Source: Zhongshania aquimaris
GTDB taxonomy: Bacteria; Pseudomonadota; Gammaproteobacteria; Pseudomonadales; Spongiibacteraceae
Direction: 5' to 3'
Assembly: GCF_019312595.1 (NCBI RefSeq)
Contig: NZ_JAHWDQ010000002.1
Location: 124,001 to 188,000 of the forward strand
DNA length: 64,000 nt
The translations under genes and the position numbers were made by a program. The notes below the pieces were generated by a model. It ran no database searches, was not told the DNA's origin, and saw only the letters and a list, made by a program, of their open reading frames with translations. The number at the start of each line of letters is the position of its first letter. Within the stretch, counting starts at the first letter, position 1. Positions 31,138-40,165 of the stretch are shown in pieces.

Positions 31138-32790
31138 TTAAACGCTAATTTCTTCAAGGTCGCGGACGTCTTTTCGAGTTTCGTTTTCTAAATGCGCCAG
31201 GATTTTAATCGCTTTATACCAATGTTCATTCAGCTGCTTAATTTCCGTGATAAAGTCGATGCCGTTAATCATTTGGTCTAGGCTTATCAGCCCTTTCGTT
31301 CCCGTTGTTAGCATATGCTCTTTTAATACATCACGGTCACTTTTAAGCTGGTGGTAGGTGTTTTCCAGCTTTTCAAAATACCGTTCCGAATCAGGACTAG
31401 TAACCGAATTAAGAAATTTGCAGGCATTATCACGATAGGTTTGCAGCTCTTTCTCTAAGGTAATATTTGGTAGCTTGCCGAGTCGTGTTCTGGTTTCCAG
31501 GGCTGTACTCAATATACCGGCACAAGCCAAGAAGTATTGATCCACTTTCATTAAATTAGATAACTGCTTTGTCACATCGTCGCTTAAGGCGGCGCGTTCA
31601 AGATTAACGATATAACTAGATACTGCGCTAGACAGCTGGTGGATAGCGTAAATTTTTTGATCTAAATCATGATTCGAAATATGAGTGTCAATGGTTTGCT
31701 TCGCCGTAATACCAATTTGAATTGCAGTGCGCTGTAACTCTAAGATCAACGCACTTACCGCCATTACCGGCGCACCCGCTGTGCTTTTATCTAAGTATTT
31801 AGGTTTACCCAAAGACTCGCTGACGGTAATGAATCGGGTTTCCAAAAAGCCAACTAATTTATTGTTAAAGGGTATTATCAATAACACGCCAAGACAGTTA
31901 AATATGGTGTGAAACAGCGCGAGAGTAACACCAACATTGGGAGTCAACTTCATTAATTCCCTGACCGCTTCCACGGTATAAAACAGTGCTGGCAGCAATA
32001 TTAAGGCGACAATAGCCGTCGCAATATTGAATATCACCTGTGCGGTCGCTAATCTTTTAGCGTTTGATGTGGCGCCAATTGAGGCGAACACCGCTGTAGA
32101 TGTGGTTCCCACATTGGCGCCAATAACCATCGCCGCCGCCGCGTAAATGCCGATCATTTCAGCCGAGGCAGCAGAGATGGTGATAGCAATGGCGGCACTG
32201 GAAGACTGGGTCAGTATAGTCATTACTATGCCGATCAGCAGGTAGCCGATCACCTCCGAATTTCCCTCCAACGTGATGGTGCTAAAATCAAAATTCTCCA
32301 CAATGCCTTCAAACGCATGCTGAAGCGTCGAGATGCCGAGGAAAAACAGACCAAACCCAACCATCGCCCGACCAATACCCAGACGCGGCCCCTTGCTTTT
32401 GGCGAGCATCATAAACGCGCCAATACCGATGGCAGGGAGAGCAACTGCATGAATATCCAGTTTAAATCCGACTATCGCAACCAACCACGCGGTCATAGTG
32501 GTGCCAATATTTGCGCCGTAGATAATACCCAGTGCTTGACGCATTTTAATGAGTTCGGCGTTAACAAAACCCAGCGATGCAACCGTGACCGCACTAGAGG
32601 ATTGCACAATAGCTGTCATCAACACACCCGAGAGTACGCCGCGTGCCAGCGTGTTGGTCCAATTAGCGAGTAGTCGACTCAGCGATTGTCCAGCGGCCAA
32701 GGTCAGCCCATCGGTCATCATCTCCATGGCGACTAGAAACAGGCCTAGACCACCCAGAAGGGTTGCAAAAACAACATAACTCTCTGGCAT
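31138..32790 (-). CDS. Na/Pi cotransporter family protein with PhoU-like tail
   Basis: A 550-residue protein. Residues 1-310 hold eight to nine helices, with the duplicated QSSSA motif of the family seen twice: VQSSSAVTVA near 65 and TQSSSAAIAITI near 195. GANIGTTMTAW and GANVGTTSTAV are the paired GANxGTT loops. Residues 340-540 are helical and polar and resemble PhoU. Bacterial members carry phosphate with sodium, in or out. The gene has no phosphate-regulation neighbours in view. Confidence 0.92.
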   Translation of the reverse strand: MPESYVVFATLLGGLGLFLVAMEMMTDGLTLAAGQSLSRLLANWTNTLARGVLSGVLMTAIVQSSSAVTVASLGFVNAELIKMRQALGIIYGANIGTTMTAWLVAIVGFKLDIHAVALPAIGIGAFMMLAKSKGPRLGIGRAMVGFGLFFLGISTLQHAFEGIVENFDFSTITLEGNSEVIGYLLIGIVMTILTQSSSAAIAITISAASAEMIGIYAAAAMVIGANVGTTSTAVFASIGATSNAKRLATAQVIFNIATAIVALILLPALFYTVEAVRELMKLTPNVGVTLALFHTIFNCLGVLLIIPFNNKLVGFLETRFITVSESLGKPKYLDKSTAGAPVMAVSALILELQRTAIQIGITAKQTIDTHISNHDLDQKIYAIHQLSSAVSSYIVNLERAALSDDVTKQLSNLMKVDQYFLACAGILSTALETRTRLGKLPNITLEKELQTYRDNACKFLNSVTSPDSERYFEKLENTYHQLKSDRDVLKEHMLTTGTKGLISLDQMINGIDFITEIKQLNEHWYKAIKILAHLENETRKDVRDLEEISV

Positions 32791-33117
32791 TGCTCTGACT
32801 CTTTATTAAGGCGTATCTACAGTAATTCATCTTAACCTAAGCCCCGCCATACAAATGAAGAACGAGAGGTCCAAATGTTCGCTACAAAGCTATTTTTCCA
32901 GCGCACAGATTCCTTTCTAATAGCGTCGTCGTCTTAATACAGTGCTTTTTTCAGTGCTGGCGCCAGATCAACTCAACATCGAATGGCTAGAAATGGTCGA
33001 TTAACCGTATATTTTTTCGGCGTTTTAGAGTCGCGTGCCCGCGCAGATCATCAACTTACGCCATTTCTTCGTAGTAGGTCTATACGGTATTTTCCGCGAG
33101 CCACTGAAGGGTGTTAC

Positions 33118-33582
33118 GTGTTAGGTAAACTCACCAAGTTCGGCCTGCCGGTCTGGTTTGTCGTCAGCTTTTCGCTTTGGCTTTTACTACCGACCTCTGT
33201 GTTACTGACTCTTACGCCAGTCATTTGCGCATTATTGCTGTGCTCAATCAGTGCGGTGTTAGCAGTGAGTTTGTATAAACTGTATTTGCACCAACATCAC
33301 CGCGCAAAGGGCTTTTACGGCGTATTGTGTTCGGCAATATTAGCGCCGCCAGTTTCCATCCTGTTTTCTTACAAGGTCGACGCGCTGCTAACGGTGTACC
33401 CAATACGCGACTTCGCCGCCCTGCTCTGGATTTTAAGTTCGATGGGCGCGGTACTCACTATTATAGTTTGCCGCCTAATGACTAGTGTGATTTCTAAACG
33501 GAGCCGCATCCACGATTATCAGCAGGCTAAACCGAAAATCGAGGTAGCCGCGAGATTGCAAAACGCCAGCGCCAAAACATAG
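33118..33582 (+). CDS. Small membrane protein, unknown function
   Basis: A 154-residue protein with about four hydrophobic segments, at 9-28, 30-50, 65-82 and 95-120, and a basic tail. I place the start at the GTG at 33118, which has GAAGG upstream and is followed directly by MLGKLTKFGLPVWF. The frame stays open to an ATG at 32983, but that extension is Arg-rich and looks noncoding. The gap 32791-33117 before it shows no other gene. No family recognised. Confidence 0.55.
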   Translation: MLGKLTKFGLPVWFVVSFSLWLLLPTSVLLTLTPVICALLLCSISAVLAVSLYKLYLHQHHRAKGFYGVLCSAILAPPVSILFSYKVDALLTVYPIRDFAALLWILSSMGAVLTIIVCRLMTSVISKRSRIHDYQQAKPKIEVAARLQNASAKT

Positions 33583-33639
33583 GCCTCAAAACAGTGTCGA
33601 ATCACCGCAGTCGGCAACATTCCCTATCTGTCATCTTTG

Positions 33640-35085
33640 TCACGATATAAATAGTGCAAGAACAAGGTAGTAGGCCACGCAACTAACCAAGGCAATTCCG
33701 AACAAATTCAAAACACCACCTACATGCATCATGTCTTTAATGCGCAGCTCACCGCTACCAAATACCACCGCATTTGGCGGCGTAGCGACCGGCATCATAA
33801 AGGCACACGATGCCGCAATGGCAGCGGGCACAACAAACAACAGAGGCGATACCGACTGCGACACCGCCAAGGCGCCCAGCAGCGGTAAGAAGGTCGCCGT
33901 GGTGGCGGTATTGCTCGTTATTTCAGTGAGGAAAATAATCACCGTCACAATCATCAGTACTACCGCAAATATGGGCCATCCATTCAGCAACGAGAAGTTC
34001 TGCGCTATCCATTGGGCCAAGCCTGATGTTTTAATCATCGCCGCCAGGGCAAGGCCGCCACCAAACAGCAATAAAACACCCCATGGCAATTTCTCTGCGG
34101 AATTCCAGTCCAGCAGAGCTTGGGAGTTTTCTCCGCCAGATCTCACTGAAAAAAGTAGAATAGCCGCCGTCATCGCGATAACGGTATCACTAACGCCCGG
34201 AAGAAATGTGGCAAGCAAAGGTCGAAATACCCACGCCGCAGCCGTGGCTAAAAATATCAACAGCACGCGTTTCTCTGCGCTTGTCAATGCACCGAGCTTT
34301 TGCAACTCGGCCTGCAGCAGACTGCGACTGTCAGCCGTATCCAAACCCTCAAACCCCTTGCGACACAGCCACCACCAAGTGAACGACAGCATCGCTGCCG
34401 CGATTGGAACACCAATAAGCATCCACTGCGCAAAGCCAATACTTATATCGTGATCCGCCTTTAAATACGCCGCCAACATCGCATTTGGGGGCGTACCGAT
34501 CAAGGTAGCAATACCACCAATACTGGCACTATAGGCAATAGCCAGTAGCAGCGCGACTGCAAAGCGACGGCGCTGGATCTCATTCCCCGCAGGAACGAAC
34601 CCAATCACTGACAAACCTATCGGCAACATCATAATGCTGGTCGCGGTATTACTCACCCACATGCTCAAAAACGCAGTGGCAACCATAAAACCAGCAATCT
34701 GACGACTCGGCTGTTGTCCCACCGCCAGTAAAATTCGCAGGGCAATACGCCGGTGCAATTGCCAGCGCTGCATCGCCAAACCTAAGAGGAAGCCGCCCAA
34801 AAACAAAAAGATAATGCCATTGGCATAGGCACCAGCCAAATCCTCTACCTTGGCGACCCCCAATACCGGCACTAAAATTAGCGGCAATAACGCCGTCGCG
34901 GGGATAGGTATCGCCTCGGTGGCCCACCAAATTGCCATCCACAACGTAGCGCCCAAGGCCAACCAAGCCTCCGCTGTCATACTAGCGGGTGGCGGTATTA
35001 TTAGAGTCAGCGCTAACATAGCCGGGCCTAATATCAATCCGCTGATGGAGGCAGACCGTACTTGCTGCTGATCGCGATTAGTCAT
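33640..35085 (-). CDS. DASS/SLC13 family sodium-coupled anion symporter
   Basis: A 481-residue inner-membrane transporter. The paired SNT motifs of the DASS family are both present: VSNTATSIMMLPIG near 130 and TSNTATTATFLPL near 400. These bind sodium and the carboxylate of the substrate. PPNAVVFGSG near the end is also conserved. Members import dicarboxylates such as succinate, or sulphate. SNT in both halves fits dicarboxylate carriers such as VcINDY. It is monocistronic and followed upstream by pirin on the same strand after 77 bases. Confidence 0.92.
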   Translation of the reverse strand: MTNRDQQQVRSASISGLILGPAMLALTLIIPPPASMTAEAWLALGATLWMAIWWATEAIPIPATALLPLILVPVLGVAKVEDLAGAYANGIIFLFLGGFLLGLAMQRWQLHRRIALRILLAVGQQPSRQIAGFMVATAFLSMWVSNTATSIMMLPIGLSVIGFVPAGNEIQRRRFAVALLLAIAYSASIGGIATLIGTPPNAMLAAYLKADHDISIGFAQWMLIGVPIAAAMLSFTWWWLCRKGFEGLDTADSRSLLQAELQKLGALTSAEKRVLLIFLATAAAWVFRPLLATFLPGVSDTVIAMTAAILLFSVRSGGENSQALLDWNSAEKLPWGVLLLFGGGLALAAMIKTSGLAQWIAQNFSLLNGWPIFAVVLMIVTVIIFLTEITSNTATTATFLPLLGALAVSQSVSPLLFVVPAAIAASCAFMMPVATPPNAVVFGSGELRIKDMMHVGGVLNLFGIALVSCVAYYLVLALFIS

Positions 35086-35162
35086 TGCACACTAGCAATC
35101 TTCTGTCTTCTCTAGCCAAGATTTAGAACCTCCGACAGAGTGATTATTTCTTTCTAAATTTA

Positions 35163-36077
35163 TCATTCCGGAAGGGGAATAAACTCGTCCTCATCGCCGG
35201 CCACCAGAGGAAATCGACCTTCGCGCCAATCTTCTTTCGCCTGCTCAATTCGCTCCTTTCTGCTAGACACAAAATTCCATTCAATATAGCGCTTGCCGAT
35301 ATTTTCACCACCGATAATGGCAATTCGCGAATCGACGCTGGCCTCTAAAACAATACCTTTCTGATCGGAAAATATCGCCATGGCGTATTCGGCGATTTCA
35401 GTTTCCTTAGACTTTAATTTGCCCTTAGCAACGTATACGGCGCGCTCATCTGCGTCGGGTAAGCTTAGTGTTTGACCTGCCTTTAAGTGCGCTTCTACAT
35501 AGAGGGTTTTAGCAAATACCTTCACCGGTGATGTGACCCCGTATGCACTGCCCATCATGACCCGCACGGCGACATCATTGACCACTGCCGTCGGAATATC
35601 CGCCTCGGGATAATGATAGAAGGCGGCATCAATCTCTTCATCTGCTTCAGGTAGTGCCAACCACAGCTGCAATCCGTGCAAAGTATGATCGACCGCCGTC
35701 AGCTCTGGACGCTCACGTTCAGAGTGGGTGATGCCGCTACCCGCGACCATTAAATTGATATCGCCCGGCTTAATCGCCTGCAAACTACCCACCGAGTCGC
35801 GATGTAATATTTCACCTTCAAACAGGTAGGTCACCGTCGCAATATTGACATGCGGATGAGGTCGAACATTGATCCCCTCGCCTGCGCTAAATTCCGCCGG
35901 ACCCATATGGTCGAAAAAGATCCACGGGCCGACCATTTTCCGCTGAACTGCAGGCAACACACGCCGCACAGAAAAACCACCTAGATCTTTTTCGCGCGGA
36001 TGGAGAAGCAGTTCAATCGCGTTGCAGCCCGTCGATGAATCGCATTCATGCTCAACTTGCTTACTTAGGTTGCTCAT
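35163..36077 (-). CDS. Pirin family protein
   Basis: A 304-residue bicupin. The metal site of pirin is complete: HPHVNIATVTYLFEG gives two His, and GSGITHSERE gives the third His and the Glu. Bacterial pirins can oxidise quercetin or act as redox-sensitive binding partners. A GTG at 36083 is open, but the ATG at 36077 has GGAG upstream and is preferred. The C-terminal cupin ends with an acidic tail. It reads away from the DapA-like gene across a 150-base gap. Confidence 0.93.
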   Translation of the reverse strand: MSNLSKQVEHECDSSTGCNAIELLLHPREKDLGGFSVRRVLPAVQRKMVGPWIFFDHMGPAEFSAGEGINVRPHPHVNIATVTYLFEGEILHRDSVGSLQAIKPGDINLMVAGSGITHSERERPELTAVDHTLHGLQLWLALPEADEEIDAAFYHYPEADIPTAVVNDVAVRVMMGSAYGVTSPVKVFAKTLYVEAHLKAGQTLSLPDADERAVYVAKGKLKSKETEIAEYAMAIFSDQKGIVLEASVDSRIAIIGGENIGKRYIEWNFVSSRKERIEQAKEDWREGRFPLVAGDEDEFIPLPE

Positions 36078-36160
36078 AGTCACTCTCCATACGATAAGAT
36101 TTTAAATATGAAGATCTATAATACCGATTAAACACCGCACATAAACTTTTTAACGCGATT

Positions 36161-36189
36161 TCTACAGTCCTGAATTTTGCCGCTATACT
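36161..36189 (+). promoter_or_regulatory. Promoter of the DapA-like gene
   Basis: TCTACA (36161-36166) and TATACT (36184-36189) are separated by 17 bases. The implied leader is about 32 bases, and TAGGAG stands seven bases before the ATG at 36228. Confidence 0.45.
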
Positions 36190-36227
36190 TTAGACCTGTG
36201 CTGATGACTACTTTTAGGAGTACTCCT

Positions 36228-37094
36228 ATGATCAAAGGCAGTATTGTTGAGCTGATCACCCCAACTCATAGAGACGGGTCGCCAGACTACGAGATTCTGG
36301 AAACACTGGTGGAGTGGCATATCGACAATAGCAGCTCGGCGCTCATTGTTGCCAGCGCCGTGAATCAATCCTCTGCAATGCATATTGATGAGCGCACTGA
36401 ATTACTTCGTCGCGCCATTTGGCAATCCGATGGCAGAATTGGTGTTATTGCCGATTTAAGCAGCGAGTCCCACGAGCAGGTTTTTGAGTTTGCCGCTGCC
36501 GCCGATGAGTTCGGCGCCAACGCTGTATTACTGCGCAACCCTACTTCGCCCATTCAATCGCAAGATGCCCTATTCGACTATTTTCGCGCTGTCATAGACA
36601 GCGCGAAAAGGCCATTGATTATTGGCGACGATTTCACCCACCCCAATTTAATTTCACCACCCGATATTTTGACCCTGGCAAACATGTCGGGAGTTGGCGG
36701 CTTTGTAAACTATTCCAAGCAGCCCCTTCAAATCGCGCATCAGGAACTGCCTGCAGAACTTGCCCTCTATTCAGGCAACCTCGCCAGCGCTTATCAAAGC
36801 TTGTGTGAAGGCTATTCAGGAATTGTGTCCATCGTTGCCAATATCGCTCCTGCACTTGTTCAAAAGCTGTGTTCTGCTGTCGAGACGGGTGAAACGGCAC
36901 GTGCTGATTTACTCAATGCACGCTTACAACCTTTGGTGCAAGCACTGTTAGACGAGCCAAATGTGATTCCAATTAAATGGGCACTCATTGAGATGGGCTG
37001 TATTCCCGAGGGCATTCATCCACCCGTACTTGCACATACCCATGACTACTCGAATTTGCGTCGAGCGATACGCGCTGCTCATATTCCGATATAA
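36228..37094 (+). CDS. DapA-family protein without catalytic residues
   Basis: A 288-residue TIM-barrel protein that aligns without gaps to E. coli DapA in the key region (GSIVELITPT, ALYSGNLASAY, GIVSIVANIAP and EPNVIPIKWA are clear matches). The Schiff-base Lys161 is Asn, Tyr133 is Gly, Thr44 and Thr45 are Ala and Val, and Arg138 is His. With the lysine gone it cannot run the DapA aldol chemistry. It may be a binding or regulatory paralogue, or have a new reaction. The true dapA (usually next to bamC) is not in the window. The start at 36228 has TAGGAG; a longer frame from 36177 is not likely. The gene appears intact and under selection. Confidence 0.85.
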   Translation: MIKGSIVELITPTHRDGSPDYEILETLVEWHIDNSSSALIVASAVNQSSAMHIDERTELLRRAIWQSDGRIGVIADLSSESHEQVFEFAAAADEFGANAVLLRNPTSPIQSQDALFDYFRAVIDSAKRPLIIGDDFTHPNLISPPDILTLANMSGVGGFVNYSKQPLQIAHQELPAELALYSGNLASAYQSLCEGYSGIVSIVANIAPALVQKLCSAVETGETARADLLNARLQPLVQALLDEPNVIPIKWALIEMGCIPEGIHPPVLAHTHDYSNLRRAIRAAHIPI

Positions 37095-37238
37095 GTCCTC
37101 GTTCTAAACAACACTAGCTGAGCTGTTTTTTCTTCGGTACAAAAATAACATTCAAACAGTGATGTAGCTTATGATTAGCGGCTAGTGGCGCTGCAAACGC
37201 TAATATCTCGTAATTTAAAATAACACTGTGCATTCACA

Positions 37239-37721
37239 ATGAAAAATAGCTACACCTGTATCGGCCTGTTTAATCCTAAATCTCCTGAGAATATAGGCTC
37301 AGTGATGCGAGCTGCTGGTTGTTATGGCGTTAGCTCGGTGTTCTATACCGGCACGCGCTACGATTATGCCAAGCCCTTTTACACCGACACCCAAAAAGTC
37401 CATGAGAAAATTCCACTCATTGGCGTCAAGGATTTAAAAGATATTATTCCCCTCGGCTGCGTACCCGTAGCAGTTGAGTTGCTTGACGGCGCCAAACCGC
37501 TCACCACCTATAGACACCCTGCCCAGGCTTTTTATATTTTTGGCCCAGAAGACGGTACTCTGAAAAAAGAGATCACCGAATTTTGCCAGGATATTGTTTA
37601 CATACCAACGCAGGGTTGTATGAATTTAGCCGCGACGGTGAACGTTGTGCTTTACGACCGCCTCGCCAAAGGTGATGACTTCTCATACCATCAGAAAGCC
37701 TTGCGAAAGAAGCCCAAATAG
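37239..37721 (+). CDS. SpoU/TrmH-family RNA methyltransferase
   Basis: A 160-residue, single-domain SPOUT methylase. NPKSPENIGSVMRAAGCYG is motif 1, with the catalytic Arg region. YIFGPEDGTL is motif 2, and IPTQGCMNLAATVNVVLYDR is motif 3, forming the knot that binds SAM. It resembles short TrmH relatives that 2'-O-methylate RNA; the target RNA is unknown. Its stop precedes the next gene by 19 bases on the same strand. Confidence 0.9.
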   Translation: MKNSYTCIGLFNPKSPENIGSVMRAAGCYGVSSVFYTGTRYDYAKPFYTDTQKVHEKIPLIGVKDLKDIIPLGCVPVAVELLDGAKPLTTYRHPAQAFYIFGPEDGTLKKEITEFCQDIVYIPTQGCMNLAATVNVVLYDRLAKGDDFSYHQKALRKKPK

Positions 37722-37740
37722 CCCATCAGGATATCGGTAC

Positions 37741-38463
37741 ATGTCTCTTTTATTCGAAGAAATTGATAGCCAAACCTCAAGCTTAGGCGAAATATCACTG
37801 CGTAGACGGCGCATGCCCGCCTATGGTGAAAGAGATATTTACGAAGTAAAACTGGGCGACGAATTTTTAATGTCGAGTATGTTTGTCGATGCCGAAGAGG
37901 CCTTGTCCACCCTCGGCTTAGCTGCAACGCAAGGCGAAGATCTGAGTGTGGTTGTCGGTGGCCTCGGCCTGGGTTACACCGCAGTCGCGGCACTAAAAGA
38001 CACGCGAATTAGCGAGCTACTGGTGGTTGATGCCTTAGACACCGTTATCGGCTGGCATAAAGATGAGTTGGTTCCTCTCGGGAAAATTCTAAACGCCGAT
38101 AAGAGACACCGCTATGTGCTGGGCAGCTTCTTCGACTTGGCGACCGATCCCCGTTCAGGCTTTGATCCAGACAATACGGCTAGAAAATTTGATGCCATTC
38201 TTTTAGATATAGACCACTCGCCCACCGAATTTTTAAACTCCGCCAACGCCAGCTTTTACACCACTGAAAATCTCGCACTCATGGCAATGCAGCTAAAGCC
38301 CAAGGGCGTGTTTGCGATGTGGTCGCAAAATCTGCCAGAAGCCAGCTTTGAGGCTTTATTGGCGACCGTATTTAAGAGTGTAAGCTCCCATGTGGTGTCT
38401 TTTTACAATCCATTCCAAAATGGCGAATCGACCAATTCCGTGTATGTTTGCGTAAACGCCTAA
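37741..38463 (+). CDS. Spermidine-synthase-like methyltransferase fold protein
   Basis: A 240-residue protein. VVVGGLGLGYTAVAAL near residue 65 is the SAM/dcSAM loop, LLVVDALD near 97 the acidic strand-2 end, and AILLDIDHSP near 150 the catalytic-side Asp segment of spermidine synthases. Many such short proteins carry the fold without a proven aminopropyl transfer role. A start upstream at 37645 overlaps the methylase gene; the ATG at 37741 is preferred because the conserved region follows closely. Confidence 0.8.
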   Translation: MSLLFEEIDSQTSSLGEISLRRRRMPAYGERDIYEVKLGDEFLMSSMFVDAEEALSTLGLAATQGEDLSVVVGGLGLGYTAVAALKDTRISELLVVDALDTVIGWHKDELVPLGKILNADKRHRYVLGSFFDLATDPRSGFDPDNTARKFDAILLDIDHSPTEFLNSANASFYTTENLALMAMQLKPKGVFAMWSQNLPEASFEALLATVFKSVSSHVVSFYNPFQNGESTNSVYVCVNA

Positions 38464-38568
38464 TTATCGACAGCGAAATGACGTTAATTATAACTATAAT
38501 CACGTGCAACGAATGCGCACATATTCCGTCAGAGCATCTTATAGATCGTCCCTCTTAGAAAGGGATAA

Positions 38569-39288
38569 ATGGCATTCACTATGGGGCATACCATGGCCAG
38601 AAAAAAGGGAATAACGAGGCTACTTTTTCGCACAGCCCTTATATTAGTACTACTCAGTGTCGCACTGGTTTTGCCGTTTCGCTGGATTAATCCGCCCGTC
38701 AGTATGGTGATGCTGGAACGCAGCTGGCAACAGCGCAACACGGACTACCATTTAAAAAAGCAGTGGTTGAGTTGGCATCAAATACCCCGCCATGCCGCAC
38801 TGGCGGCTGTGGTATCTGAGGATCAAAACTTTCCAACTCATTATGGCTTCGACATAAAAGCGATTCAAAAAGCTTTTGCCGAGCGCGAGCGCCGCGGCAG
38901 TCTGCGCGGCGCCAGTACCATCAGCCAACAGGTCGCCCGCAATATGTATTTATGGACGGGACGCAGTTGGCTGCGCAAAGGTCTTGAGGTGTGGTTCACC
39001 GGCTTGGTAGAGCTGTGCTGGCCCAAGCAGCGCATTCTGGAAATCTATTTGAATATCGCCGAATGGGGCAATGGGGTATTTGGCTTGCAAGCTGCCAGTC
39101 GCTACCACTTTGGCGTTTCCGCCGCTCAATTATCTCCCATGCAATCCGCCCTGCTCGCCTCAACCTTACCCAGTCCTCTCAACTACAAACCCGCGTCTCC
39201 AGCGCCGCATTTACTGTCGCGCGCTAATTGGAACCTCGGACAACAGCGAATGCTCGGGGGCGACTCGTGGTTAGCGCCTTTGAAATAG
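38569..39288 (+). CDS. mtgA: Monofunctional peptidoglycan transglycosylase
   Basis: A 239-residue GT51 enzyme with one N-terminal membrane anchor (about 18-36). The GT51 motif 1 reads SEDQNFPTHYG, with catalytic Glu at about 84. GASTISQQVARN is motif 2, and QRILEIYLNIAEWG is motif 4. It polymerises lipid II into glycan strands in the periplasm without a transpeptidase domain. The ATG at 38569 has AAAGGGA six bases upstream; ATGs at 38581 and 38593 follow in frame. Length matches MtgA of E. coli (242). Confidence 0.94.
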   Translation: MAFTMGHTMARKKGITRLLFRTALILVLLSVALVLPFRWINPPVSMVMLERSWQQRNTDYHLKKQWLSWHQIPRHAALAAVVSEDQNFPTHYGFDIKAIQKAFAERERRGSLRGASTISQQVARNMYLWTGRSWLRKGLEVWFTGLVELCWPKQRILEIYLNIAEWGNGVFGLQAASRYHFGVSAAQLSPMQSALLASTLPSPLNYKPASPAPHLLSRANWNLGQQRMLGGDSWLAPLK

Positions 39289-39427
39289 AATCGGGTGTTA
39301 CTGCGCGGAAAGAGCAATTCCAGGTACGCGCTACTACGCTCTTTAATTTATCCGCCACTGCTGTTTGCTGCATCGGGCCATGCACGCTACCATTGTGCAT
39401 ATAATTAATAATACCCTCGGACATCCC

Positions 39428-40069
39428 ATGCGCCTTTTGATACTCCTGCTCGCTACCACAGCGATAATTTCAATTTCCGCTTGCGAATCGACTTATTACA
39501 ACGCCATGGAAAAAGTCGGTGTGCATAAACGAGATATATTGGTAGACCGTGTCGATGAGGCCAAAGAGTCTCAAGAAGACGCCCAAGAACAATTTAAAGA
39601 TGCCCTAAGCGAGTTTCGCTCTGTGGTGAGCTTTAATGGCGGCAATTTAGAAAGCCATTACAATCGCCTAAATAGCGAGTTTGAAGACAGCGAAGCGGCC
39701 GCCAAAGAAGTAAGCGACCGCATCAATAGCGTGGAATCAGTGGCAGAGGCCTTGTTTGACGAGTGGCAAGACGAATTGAAGCTGTACACCAATGACCGCC
39801 TGCGCGCTGACAGTGCTAGCAAACTGCAAGCCACTAAGCGCCAATACAGTGCCTTGATCAAATCTATGCGTCGCGCGGAAAAGAGCATCGACCCCGTCTT
39901 GAACGCCTTGCGCGACAATGTGCTGTACCTGAAGCACAATCTCAACGCCTCTGCGATTGGCGCCCTGAAAGGGGAGCTAGCCGGAATCGACCGCGATGTG
40001 CAGCAATTGCTAAGCGCTATGGAAAAAGCAATTAGTGAATCTGACGCCTTTATTAAGCAGTTAAAATAG
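39428..40069 (+). CDS. DUF2959 coiled-coil lipoprotein
   Basis: A 213-residue protein with a lipobox (SISAC) near residue 18 and then a nearly all-helical mature part rich in Glu, Asp, Lys and Ala. ESTYYNAMEKVGVHKRDILVD is the opening of DUF2959. Long heptad-like stretches at 40-120 and 140-205 point to coiled coils. It stays in the periplasm or at the outer membrane, function unknown. The ATG at 39428 starts the signal; a longer open frame from 39365 has no signal features in its extra part. Confidence 0.88.
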   Translation: MRLLILLLATTAIISISACESTYYNAMEKVGVHKRDILVDRVDEAKESQEDAQEQFKDALSEFRSVVSFNGGNLESHYNRLNSEFEDSEAAAKEVSDRINSVESVAEALFDEWQDELKLYTNDRLRADSASKLQATKRQYSALIKSMRRAEKSIDPVLNALRDNVLYLKHNLNASAIGALKGELAGIDRDVQQLLSAMEKAISESDAFIKQLK

Positions 40070-40165
40070 CGAAGGCAAACAAAGCCAATAAATGCCGTTC
40101 TTAGGCTATTGACCAAATAGAAAATTGGGCTTAAAAAGGCGCACCTCAATTTCTTGTAAGCAATC

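Noticed and set aside
39418-39424. Single ATGTCCG on the minus strand near the DUF2959 gene, with others at 47761-47767 and 51413-51419
   Set aside because: Single seven-base hits are expected by chance at this length; only the two tandem pairs have the 20-21 bp period and promoter context.
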